A stretch of 64,000 nucleotides of DNA, taken from positions 48,626 through 112,625 of the forward strand of contig NZ_JAGGOY010000059.1 in assembly GCF_018614095.1 (NCBI RefSeq), read 5' to 3'. The stretch's first letter is position 1. Every line of letters starts with the position of its first letter. This DNA comes from Streptomyces sp. ISL-87. Its GTDB lineage: Bacteria > Actinomycetota > Actinomycetes > Streptomycetales > Streptomycetaceae. The notes beneath the pieces were generated by a model. The model made no database searches and was not told where the DNA came from. It saw nothing but the letters and a program-made list of their open reading frames with translations. Made by a program: the position numbers and the translations under genes. Shown here in pieces: positions 55,806 to 63,418 of this stretch.

Positions 55806-56801
55806 TCACCCGACGCGTTCCCGGCGCCCGAGGATGCCCTGCGGGCGGATGAGCAGGACCACGATGAGCGTCAGCAGCGCCCAGGCGTATTGCAGGTCCA
55901 GCGGGAACCACAGGGTGGACACCTGGGCGACCACGCCGACGACGAGGCTGCCCACCATCGCCCCGTAGGCGGAGCCGAGCCCGCCCAGGATGATCCCGGC
56001 GAACATCATCAGCAGCAGCTTGAAGCCCATGTCCCAGCTGACGATCTCGACCAGCCCGAAGAAGACCCCGCCGAGCGCGGCCAGGGCGCCACCGAGCATC
56101 CACACGATCAGCACTACCCGCCGCACGTCGATGCCGGAGGCCTCGGCGAGGTCGCGGTCGACCGAGACGGCGCGGATGGCCGTGCCGATCCGGGTCTTCT
56201 GGAGCAGCGCGGCCACGCCGAGCAGCACCGCCACCGACAGCAGGGTGACGGTCAGGTCCCGCGGGGTGATGCCGACCGGCCCCAGGTCCCAGGCGCGCTG
56301 GATGTCGTACTGGGCATAGGAGCCGGGCCGCGCCCCGTAGAACACGAGGACGAGGTGGCGCAGCAGCAGCGACAGCCCGATGGTGACGATGAACAGGTTG
56401 ATCAGCCCGGTGCCCCGGGTCCGTAGCCGCCGCATCAGGAAGCGCTCGATCGCCCCGCCGAGCAGGGCGCCGAACACGACCGCCGCGAGGGTGGCGGGGA
56501 TCAGGTGCCAGTGCGGGCCGGACGGGGTGACGTTCAGGAAGAAGGCGAAGGTCGCGCCGATCGTGACCAGCTCGCCGTGCGCGAAATTGATCAGGTGGAC
56601 GGTGCCGAAGATCAGGGAGAGGCCGACGGCGCAGATGGCGATGATGACGCCGAACTGGATGCCGTCGACCAGCGCCTGGAGGGCCCGGTCACCGAACGTC
56701 GGGCCGCGCGGGACCTCGTCGTCCTGCGCGGACGCGGTTGCCGCGGGCAGTGCCGCGATCAGCAGGGCGAGTGCCGGGGCGATGAATCGCTGGTTGCGCA
56801 C
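55806..56801 (-). CDS. livH: Branched-chain amino acid ABC transporter permease (LivH)
   Basis: A 331-residue permease. GLSLIFGTVHLINFAHGELVTIGATFAFFL and RTRIGTAIRAVSVDRDLAEASGIDVRRV are LivH signatures. The N-terminus carries an extra 25-residue signal-like stretch (ALALLIAALPAATASA) before the usual first helix, which is unusual for LivH and may be a cleavable signal. The start is GTG at 56801, and the only ribosome site (GGAGG) is rather far upstream, about 15 nt. Confidence 0.92.
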   Translation of the reverse strand: MRNQRFIAPALALLIAALPAATASAQDDEVPRGPTFGDRALQALVDGIQFGVIIAICAVGLSLIFGTVHLINFAHGELVTIGATFAFFLNVTPSGPHWHLIPATLAAVVFGALLGGAIERFLMRRLRTRGTGLINLFIVTIGLSLLLRHLVLVFYGARPGSYAQYDIQRAWDLGPVGITPRDLTVTLLSVAVLLGVAALLQKTRIGTAIRAVSVDRDLAEASGIDVRRVVLIVWMLGGALAALGGVFFGLVEIVSWDMGFKLLLMMFAGIILGGLGSAYGAMVGSLVVGVVAQVSTLWFPLDLQYAWALLTLIVVLLIRPQGILGRRERVG

Positions 56802-56833
56802 GACGACGCTCGATGCCTCCGGTGGCTCATGAG

Positions 56834-56890
56834 CCCGATGAACCCGATGCGCCCGATGAGCACTATTGGTCCCTCACTATTGGTCCCTCA
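56834..56890. repeat. Short tandem repeats before livH
   Basis: CCCGATG recurs three times at 9-bp steps (56834, 56843, 56852), followed by two tandem copies of CTATTGGTCCCTCA (56863-56876 and 56877-56890). The second copy contains the stop codon of the epimerase remnant. It is a slippage-type repeat tract at the edge of a decayed region. Confidence 0.75.
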
Positions 56891-57305
56891 ATTTTAGGTA
56901 GTCGGCGAGCGTCCGGCGCGGGATCCCGCCCTGTGACCGGGCCCGGGCCAGATCCAGCACCACCGGATGTGCCAGCTGGTCCACCGCGTAGCGGCTGAGG
57001 GCCGGATCGCCCGCCGCCAGGGCCTCCGCGATCCGGGCCGCCGTATGGGCCAACGGCAGCAGCAGGGTCCCCGCCCGGACCCGGGAGAGCAGCCGGGGCA
57101 GCAGCTGGGTGTCCCCGGGGCCGTAGACGGCCCGCGGCCGCAGCACCACGGCGCCCGCAGCCAGGGCGAGTGCCTTGCCGGCCGCCTTGGTGCGCCCGTA
57201 GGCGTTGAGGTGGCCGCCGCGCGGATGGTCCTCGGTGACCAGGGCCCGGCCCGGGCGCGGGTCGTAGACGCTGGCGCTGCTCACCCACACCACGGGCCGG
57301 CCGCC
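56877..57305 (-). pseudogene. NAD-dependent epimerase/dehydratase, C-terminal remnant
   Basis: The frame reads PVVWVSSASVYDPRPGRAL, then AYGRTKAAGKALAL (the YxxxK catalytic pair of the short-chain dehydrogenase fold), VLRPRAVYGPGDTQLLPRLL and ALSRYAVDQLAHPVVLDLARARSQGGIPRRTLADYL. The N-terminal NAD-binding half is missing; upstream DNA belongs to a P450 fragment. It cannot be functional. Confidence 0.8.
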
Positions 57306-57876
57306 GCCCGCAGCAGCCGCTCCGTGATGTCCCGGCCGTGGCCGGAGCCGGGGCCGGGGCCAGAGCCGTGGCCAGAGCCGGGGCCGGGGCCCAGGAGCAG
57401 ACGCAGGCGCTCCGCGGTTCGTGCGGCGGCGGGCTGCGCGCCGGGCCTGTGCGGACCGGGCAGGTGGCTGCGTACGGAGGCGGCCGCGGCCTCGGCGGCC
57501 GCCTCCGCCAGGGCACGCGGATCGGCGCCGGAGCCGAGCAGGGCGCACACCACCGACCCGGCCAGCTCCCGCGCCAGCTCGACGAGATCCACCTCGCCGC
57601 CGTGGGCCAGCGGCGCGAGGCGGCGTACCAGCAACGGCCGCCACACCGCGCGCAGTTCCTCCACCCCGGCCGCGCTGAGCCCGACCGCGAGGCCGCGCCG
57701 GTCCGCCCGGTGGCCGCCGCCGTCCTGGTCGAACAGCACACCCCCTCGCCCCGCAGCGCGGCTCGCGCGGCGCCGCCCGTCGTCCCGGCCGCCGTACGGT
57801 CGAGCGGCAGCCGGGTCAGCGCCTCCCAGTAGGCGTCCGCGTCATGCACCAGCAGGGTCCGCCCGATCCGGCGCAC
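57306..57876 (-). pseudogene. Cytochrome P450-like N-terminal remnant
   Basis: The segments RRIGRTLLVHDADAYWEALTRLPLDRT, then after a frameshift near 57740, LFDQDGGGHRADRRGLAVGLSAAGVEELRAVW and GGEVDLVELARELAGSVVCALLG match the helix B-D region of actinobacterial P450s (HRxxRR is the C-helix heme contact). No heme-binding FxxGxxxC exists here. A Gly/Pro/Ser/His tandem repeat (57330-57390) marks the join to the epimerase remnant. Confidence 0.65.
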
Positions 57877-57996
57877 GGCCCGCCCCGCGCGTGGCGGCGA
57901 GCAGGGCGAACAGCAGCGGCTGGCCGTCGGCCTTGAAGGTGGTCGGGTTGGGTAGAGGCAGTTGGCGAAGCCCCGATTCGCCTCATTGGCGCTGCC

Positions 57997-58012
57997 GTAA
58001 TATCCGTATTAC
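57997..58012. promoter_or_regulatory. Palindromic operator of the toxin-antitoxin-like operon
   Basis: GTAATATCCGTATTAC, two perfect 6-bp arms with a 4-bp centre, 10 nt upstream of the antitoxin GTG. The TATTAC arm is placed as a -10 box for a leaderless transcript. Autoregulation by an RHH antitoxin is the expected use. The DNA between 57877 and 57996 holds no recognisable gene. Confidence 0.7.
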
Positions 58013-58021
58013 TCTTTGGTT

Positions 58022-58348
58022 GTGGCCAAGACACGGATCAGCATCAGCCTTGATCAAGAACAGGCGGAGCGCATCCGCCATCATGCGGAGCAGGCCGGGA
58101 TGGATGTCTCGGCGTATCTGGTGCACGCGGCGACGCGCCAGATGGCGGAGACCGAGGCCATAGAGGCACAGTTCGCCGAGGTGGACACGGTGATCGCCGC
58201 GGCCGAGGCCGCGGCGGGTCAGATGCCGCCCGAGTCGGGAGTGGCCGAAGAGGAGCTGACGGAGCAGGAGCGGCGAGAGGTCGAGGAGGCCCTGGGCCTC
58301 GTCTACGGAACTGACCGGCGAGCCGGGCGTCCGGGGGAAGCCGCGTGA
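58022..58348 (+). CDS. RHH-type antitoxin-like protein
   Basis: A 108-residue protein. The N-terminus KTRISISLDQEQAERIRHHAEQAGMDVSAYLVHAATRQ fits a ribbon-helix-helix DNA-binding domain, one short beta strand followed by two helices. The rest is acidic and helical (EAIEAQFAEVDTVIAAAEAAA), the part that usually wraps around the toxin. A GTGA overlap links it to the PIN gene. The GTG at 58022 is preferred over the TTG at 58016 because the latter lacks a ribosome site. Confidence 0.8.
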   Translation: MAKTRISISLDQEQAERIRHHAEQAGMDVSAYLVHAATRQMAETEAIEAQFAEVDTVIAAAEAAAGQMPPESGVAEEELTEQERREVEEALGLVYGTDRRAGRPGEAA

Positions 58349-58830
58349 GTGCACGTGTACCCGTCTACGACACGGGCATGCTCATCGCTCTCGCCGACCG
58401 TAAGGCAAAGCCTGTTCACCTGCACGCCGGGCTGAGGGCGACTCCGCATCGGGCGCTGGTCCTCGGCCCCGTTCTCGCCCAGGTATGGCGCCCGCGCCCG
58501 GCTCTCGTGCACGCGCTGGCCGGTGTGCTGGCGGACTGCACGGTGCCGCAGGCCCGGAACTCGGCGTCGGCCATGCGGCAGACCGGAGCGGGGCGACCGG
58601 AGTGCATTACTTGCCTCGCCGGTCCTGATCTGACCGACTGGCGCCGCGTGGGGACCGCGCTGGGGGAGGCGGCACTGCCGGCGAAGAAGAAACCGGACGC
58701 GGTTGACGCCTGGGTGGCGCTGGCCGCCGCGAAGCACGGCAGCGCAGTGATCTTCACGAGCGATCCGGAAGACATTCAGGCGTACCTGGATGTGCTCAAT
58801 CCGCCGGACGTGCATGTGCAGCCGGTGTGA
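58345..58830 (+). CDS. PIN-domain toxin-like ribonuclease
   Basis: A 161-residue PIN-domain protein. VYDTGMLIALADR carries the first catalytic Asp, KPDAVDAWVALAAAKHG the middle acidic pair, and VIFTSDPEDIQAYL the final Asp residues. At the second position the family often has AQVWR, as here (VLAQVWRP), in place of an acidic residue, so some sites differ from VapC. It is preceded by the antitoxin with a GTGA overlap. The pair is a plausible VapBC-type toxin-antitoxin module that may stabilise the region. Confidence 0.8.
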   Translation: MSARVPVYDTGMLIALADRKAKPVHLHAGLRATPHRALVLGPVLAQVWRPRPALVHALAGVLADCTVPQARNSASAMRQTGAGRPECITCLAGPDLTDWRRVGTALGEAALPAKKKPDAVDAWVALAAAKHGSAVIFTSDPEDIQAYLDVLNPPDVHVQPV

Positions 58831-58852
58831 GCGCGCCGGGCGGAGCAGTGTG

Positions 58853-58986
58853 AATCCTCGAAGCACGTGGGCTGGCCGTCCTTCTTCGACCCGGAGGACT
58901 CTCACGCCGTCGAGCTGAAGGCGGACGTCTCGCACGGCATGGTCAACTCCATCTCCCTGCGGCTGCACCCGGCAGCCGAGGGCTGA
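58853..58986 (+). pseudogene. Internally deleted msrB copy
   Basis: The frame reads GWPSFFDPEDSHAVELKADV then SHGMVNSISLRLHP and a stop. It matches msrB (22441-22659) at the nucleotide level through GCGGACGTCTCGCA and resumes at AACTC(C/G)ATCTC. The codons between, which include the second CxxC, and the catalytic cysteine (about 30 residues) are missing. No start codon is present. It is a dead partial duplicate, and there is no gene between it and the PIN gene. Confidence 0.92.
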
Positions 58987-59018
58987 GCTCCGTACGCGGT
59001 CGGGTGGGGACCCGGGGG

Positions 59019-60050
59019 TCACTTCGGGGAGGGCTCCGAGGTGATCGGTTCCTGGCCGATTCGATCCCCCGATTTGTAGATCGTGACCACGCCGTCGTGA
59101 ATCACGTAGCGATACGGGTCGTTGCGAGCCTCGTAGCCGTCGGGAGTCTTCTCCGCGCGCATGGCGATGCCCTTCTCGCGGTGGTCGCTGAACTCGCCGA
59201 AGTAGTAGAGCGTGCCGCCCGACGTACGGCAGAGGGTGATCTGCTTGTTGTCGGTCTGGAACGCCTCGACAAGTTCGGAGCCGTCTCCTTCGGGGATCTC
59301 GTCGGCGATCCGGCCGGGGCAGGGAGCTGTGGTGCTGCTCGGCGACGTGTCGGCCTGCGGACTGTCCGAGCCGGAACCGGCGTGGCTGCTGGCGAACCAG
59401 GCCAGCAGGCCGAGGACTGCCACAGCGGTGAGGCAGCCCGACGCGCGGCCATTGGAGTTCCTCTTCGGAGCGACCGGTGTGAAACGACCGGGCGCTGTGG
59501 GCCACGGGGTAGTCGGCGTCGGATGGGTGTACGTCGTCGGCGCGGGGCGCGGGACGGGCGCCGGGCGGGGTGTGTACCCCGCGCCGCTGGACGGGGGGTA
59601 GAAAACGCCCTCGGTGCGGGGGCGTGCGGCGCCGCCCGCAGCGCCGGTGCCCGCCCCCGCTCGCGGCCCGGAAGGGGTGGTGGCGCGGCCCGGGCCGGAC
59701 GGCGGAGTTCTCTTCGGCGTGGGCTTCTTGGGTGCCGTCGTCCGTGCCGTCGTCGTGCTGGGGGCGGACTTTTTCGTAGCCGGCCTCCCAGGGGCAGAAT
59801 CGGTGGCCCTGGGTGTCTTCGCCGCGGCTTTCTTCGCGGCGGTCTTCCAACCGGTACCGCAGTTGACGCACGACGCCTGGGCGCTCGTGTTGTTCGTGTC
59901 GCACTTGGAGCAGCGCCAGTCGGCGGCCGGCCGCTTGGGCGTGGGCTTCGGCGGTACACGCCGTGTTCCGTAGCAGATGGTGCAGGATTTCTCCCCGGGC
60001 TTGTTGAATGCGTCGCAGTCCGCGCAGCGCCAGTTGGCTGATGAAGCCAC
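59019..60050 (-). CDS. Double Ran-type zinc-finger membrane protein
   Basis: A 343-residue protein. Two zinc fingers of RanBP2 type open it (NWRCADCDAFNKPGEKSCTIC and DWRCSKCDTNNTSAQASCVNC, each C-x2-C-x10-C-x2-C). A Lys/Ala/Pro/Thr-rich region of about 130 residues follows, then a membrane helix (LTAVAVLGLLAWFASSHA) near residue 208 and an extracytoplasmic domain of 120 residues. The fingers are therefore cytoplasmic and the end is outside. It is the last gene of the kinase/phosphatase/VWA operon, so it may be an output or target of that signalling set. Confidence 0.8.
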   Translation of the reverse strand: MASSANWRCADCDAFNKPGEKSCTICYGTRRVPPKPTPKRPAADWRCSKCDTNNTSAQASCVNCGTGWKTAAKKAAAKTPRATDSAPGRPATKKSAPSTTTARTTAPKKPTPKRTPPSGPGRATTPSGPRAGAGTGAAGGAARPRTEGVFYPPSSGAGYTPRPAPVPRPAPTTYTHPTPTTPWPTAPGRFTPVAPKRNSNGRASGCLTAVAVLGLLAWFASSHAGSGSDSPQADTSPSSTTAPCPGRIADEIPEGDGSELVEAFQTDNKQITLCRTSGGTLYYFGEFSDHREKGIAMRAEKTPDGYEARNDPYRYVIHDGVVTIYKSGDRIGQEPITSEPSPK

Positions 60051-60112
60051 CCCTGGTCCTCCTCTCCCTGCCGTGGTTCAGTCGGTCCGGATGGCCGGGG
60101 CCGTCAGCGGAG

Positions 60113-60526
60113 TCATTTGGCTCGGGCCATCACGTCGCGGAACAGTTCCTCCGACGCCGGGCCGGCGTCGGAGACGAGCCAGCCGTCGCCGCGGGGCACC
60201 CGCTTGAGTTCGGTGTCCTCCGCCTCACCCTGTGACCGGCCCGGAACTCCGTGATCGTGCCGCAGCATCGCCAGGAACCGCTCGGTCTCCGGCAGGCTCT
60301 GTGCGGGTACGTCGATGTGGGTCTCGATCAGATCGGACGATCCTGACTCGGCGCCGCTGAACTGGAAGACCAGCTGGCCGGTGCCGTCCGGGCCCGGGGG
60401 GTGGAGGCCGGCTGAGACGCAGCGATGGACGTGGACTTCGATCAGGCACGCGCCCTGCCACTCGAACTCCAACTGAGCACCGTTGTACTTCAGCGTGAAG
60501 TACGGCCAGCCCAGCCGCACTGTCAC
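60113..60526 (-). CDS. Small protein of unknown function in the VWA-kinase operon
   Basis: A 137-residue protein with no recognised motif. It is beta-rich at the start (TVRLGWPYFTLKYNGAQLEFEWQGACLIEVHVHRC) with an immunoglobulin-like or C2-like look, and ends in a charged helical part. The GTG start overlaps the VWA gene stop (GTGA), so it is made together with the VWA protein and may bind it. Confidence 0.7.
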   Translation of the reverse strand: MTVRLGWPYFTLKYNGAQLEFEWQGACLIEVHVHRCVSAGLHPPGPDGTGQLVFQFSGAESGSSDLIETHIDVPAQSLPETERFLAMLRHDHGVPGRSQGEAEDTELKRVPRGDGWLVSDAGPASEELFRDVMARAK

Positions 60527-61233
60527 AGGCTGTTCGCGATCGTCTCGATGATCTCGTCCATCTCGAATTCCTCAAGACCGTCGCCCGCCTTGGAGGCGAA
60601 GTGGAGCGTCAGGTCCCACTCCTCGGCGATCGGTTCGTTCCACGGTGCCGCGTCGGGCGCGAACATCACGAGGCGCTTGGCCGACTGTTCCATGACCGCG
60701 GTCTGACTGCGCGCGTAGCCCCACTGCTCGAAGAGGTCGTCGATGCTGCGAGGGATGCCGGCGGGGTAGTTCTGTGCGGCCGTACCGACCGTGCCCAGGG
60801 GGTGCGCGGGTGCGTCGGTGAACATCACGATCACGTGGCGCCTGCGGTCGAGCCCCGTCTCCCAGGGGGAGTTGACGGCCAGTGCCAGCGCCTCCAGGCC
60901 CGATTCCGGGATGTCGCCCCCGCCGGACGCGTCGATGCCGCTCACAAACCGCTCGAAGTCCCTTTCCTGAGAGGGAAGATGCAGGAAGTCGGTCTGCTCA
61001 ATGGCACTGTCGGCGTCGTCGCCGAAGTCGCGGAAGGCGATCACCTTCAGCCTCAGCTGGCTGATGGCCTTGCCCTTCTTCGCCATGACGTCGTTGAGCC
61101 GGCTGTGGAACTGCAGTGAGCTCGACTTCACGGTGTCGAGAACGGGGAACATGCTGGCAGTCGCGTCGATACACAGGACGATGTCAACCGCGTACTGCAG
61201 ATTGCCCTGGTACTGCTGGACGTTGGCGTTCAT
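60523..61233 (-). CDS. VWA-domain protein (TerY-like)
   Basis: A 236-residue von Willebrand A domain. The MIDAS motif is DIVLCIDATASMFPVLDTVK (DxTxS instead of the usual DxSxS), with SGGGDIPESGLEAL (the Thr/Gly-rich second part) and VIVMFTDAPAHPLG (third Asp). No signal peptide is present. It lies between a kinase and phosphatase (upstream) and an unknown partner (downstream). This VWA-kinase-phosphatase set recalls the TerY-P triad. Confidence 0.9.
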   Translation of the reverse strand: MNANVQQYQGNLQYAVDIVLCIDATASMFPVLDTVKSSSLQFHSRLNDVMAKKGKAISQLRLKVIAFRDFGDDADSAIEQTDFLHLPSQERDFERFVSGIDASGGGDIPESGLEALALAVNSPWETGLDRRRHVIVMFTDAPAHPLGTVGTAAQNYPAGIPRSIDDLFEQWGYARSQTAVMEQSAKRLVMFAPDAAPWNEPIAEEWDLTLHFASKAGDGLEEFEMDEIIETIANSL

Positions 61234-61281
61234 GGGATTTCCTCGTGGTGAGACGGATGCGGGTGGATCGCAGGGGGCGGG

Positions 61282-62445
61282 TCAGGCGGTGGGGCGGCCC
61301 GGGCCGCGGTCTCCGAGGTTGATCCGGACGCGGGAGGTGCGGGGTATCGGATCCTCAACGGGCCTCTCTCCAGCAGGCGCAGGCGCAGGGGCGGGCGCAG
61401 GCACGGACGGGGGAGCCGGTGGCACCGACCCGGGTCGCGCCCGCGACGTGAGATTGGCATGGATGCGACTCTTACGCGCGGGTGGCACGGCGGCCCGCGT
61501 CTCGTCGGCCACCGGGTCCGGCTTCGATGCGGAGCTTCCCGGCCGCCGGTGCTGGAGCACGCACACCTTCGGATCCGACAGGGCCTTCAGGAACGTGGAC
61601 AGCCGGGGCCGGCCGCCCGGTGCCCGCGCGGTCATGGCCCGCAGGAGGCCGAGCAGCGTGTCCGAGAGGCGGACGTTGAACTGGAGCTGCTCGCCCGCGC
61701 TGACGGCGTCGGCCGGGGAGTCGTACCGGTCGTCATGAAGGGGCAGTTCGCCCGTCAAGTACAGATGGGTCATCAGACCGAGCGCGAAGACGTCAACGGC
61801 GCAGGTCAGATGCTCAGGCCGCACCGACTCGTCGCCCTGCACGTACCGGCGCCATTCCGGGGCACCGTATACCGAGTCCCCCGAAATGTCGGCAGGGGGC
61901 GGAGGGCTGCCGGAGGCATACGAGTCGTCGAAGTCGATCAGTTTCGCGGTGTGGAACGCGGCGTCGTCGCGCTTTTGCACCAGGACGTTCAACGGCTTGA
62001 GATCGCCGTGGACGACGTCGATGTCATGGAGCAGCTTGAGGCTCGTGCCCAGCGTCTTGAGAAGCACCATCTTCTGGCGCGGCTCCAGCAGCTGGGGCTT
62101 CTCCAGACTGGAGGTGTCGATCCGTTCGGTGACCTTGTAGTACGTGCTGCCTGCGTGGAAGAAGTCCGTGGCCAGGACGATGTTGCCGCCGCCCGGGGCA
62201 TCAGGCCGCAGCCGCTTCATGATCGTGCGGTGTCGTTCCTCGAAATCGCTCGCCACCTGTCGGCGAATGCGCAGGCTTTCGGTGTTCCGGGTGTCGTCGT
62301 CCCGTGGGCGCTTGGGGTCCAGGAACTGCTTGACGAAGTACTGGGTTCCGTTCTTCTCTGCGAAGGCCCAGATGCATTTGCCGCCATTGGCGTTGGTCGG
62401 CTCAGTGGTGATGCGGTAGCCGTTGATCACATCGCCCAGCTTCAT
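61282..62445 (-). CDS. Serine/threonine protein kinase
   Basis: A 387-residue kinase. The glycine loop reads NANGGKCIWAFA, the catalytic lysine is in YFVKQFL, the loop is VHGDLKPLNVLV, and the metal motif is DFDD in place of DFG. YGAPEWRR is the activation-loop end, and VDVFALGLMTHLYLTG follows. After the kinase domain (about 280 residues) comes a Pro/Ala-rich tail ending RVRINLGDRG. The ATG overlaps the phosphatase stop (ATGA). No membrane helix or sensor domain is present. Confidence 0.88.
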   Translation of the reverse strand: MKLGDVINGYRITTEPTNANGGKCIWAFAEKNGTQYFVKQFLDPKRPRDDDTRNTESLRIRRQVASDFEERHRTIMKRLRPDAPGGGNIVLATDFFHAGSTYYKVTERIDTSSLEKPQLLEPRQKMVLLKTLGTSLKLLHDIDVVHGDLKPLNVLVQKRDDAAFHTAKLIDFDDSYASGSPPPPADISGDSVYGAPEWRRYVQGDESVRPEHLTCAVDVFALGLMTHLYLTGELPLHDDRYDSPADAVSAGEQLQFNVRLSDTLLGLLRAMTARAPGGRPRLSTFLKALSDPKVCVLQHRRPGSSASKPDPVADETRAAVPPARKSRIHANLTSRARPGSVPPAPPSVPAPAPAPAPAGERPVEDPIPRTSRVRINLGDRGPGRPTA

Positions 62446-63418
62446 GCGAACTCCTCCGGTGCGGGCGGCAGATGTGTCTCGTATGCGGCGCGGTACGCGT
62501 GCCAGGTCTCGTCCTGCCAGGCGCGGATCCCGGCCGACAGGGAGGCGGGGGACCCGGCGGCAGGCGGCGGCCCGCTCGCGGCCTCCGACGCCGGGTGGGG
62601 AGAACGGACAAGAGGGGGCGGCCGGTTCCTCAGGTATCGGTCGGTCACATGGGCAAGGCGCCCGGCGAATTGCTCGCGCAGGTCGGTGAACGATCGGTAC
62701 CCGAGTGCCAGCAGGGCCAAAGACGCATCGTCGGCGGTATAGGACTGCACCTCGCGGCGGAGCAGATCGGCCCATTCGTCCTGGTCATGAGCCTCGTGCA
62801 GGGTGCGCAGCAACACGTACTCGAAATCGGCCGGCGTGTGAACGTACCCGAAGTAGGCAGTTGGCGGCGCATGGTGCCGCCGATCTTGCTACGGCGCTGC
62901 GGTGCCTTGGACAGGAAGTATTGGACGTATGTGTGCAGGCTCTCCGGACCGCGCGGTTCGCCACCCGTCGCCACTTCATGGAACCAGCAGTCGGTGGCGA
63001 GGCGGGCGGTGCGGGCGCCGACCCAGGCGCCCGTCCGGGGCGTGCCGTCGGGGGCCTGCCACGCGGTGGCCGCGCCGGAGCCGCCCGAGCCGTCGAACAC
63101 CGCGAGGAGTCCTTGTCCCGTCTCCCAGTGGTGGGCGACAAACGGCTCCGCGTCCTCGCCCTTGTCCGGGACCCGCTCGGTCCAGACGGAGAGGGCCTGG
63201 AAGGCCTGCTCGCTCTCCACCCAGACACGCTGGGACGGCCTCGGCCTTTCGGACTCCTGGATGCCGGCCGTACCCGGGCCCGACGATGGCGGGGGCTGCG
63301 GCGGCAACGCCGGAGTCTTGATCTGCGGGTGTTGCGAGGCCGTGCCCCAGTGAGGGGGGGATGCGGGGGCGCGCAGCGGGCAAGGGCCCTCGCTGCCTGG
63401 GTGGTGTTGTTCCGTCAC
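62442..63418 (-). pseudogene. PP2C-type phosphatase gene with a frameshift
   Basis: The first frame (GTG start at 63418) has a Pro-rich start, then the PP2C motifs EPFVAHHWETGQGLLAVFDGSGGSG and GGTMRR. Near 62860 the homology moves to another frame: YFGYVHTPADFEYVLLRTLHEAHD, then SYTADDASLALLALGY with the conserved metal DD, and a tail ending at 62442. Total length is 977 nt, not a multiple of 3, so one base is missing or two are extra. An intact gene would make about 325 residues. The break could be a sequencing error. It overlaps the gene upstream (GTGA) and the kinase (ATGA). Confidence 0.8.
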
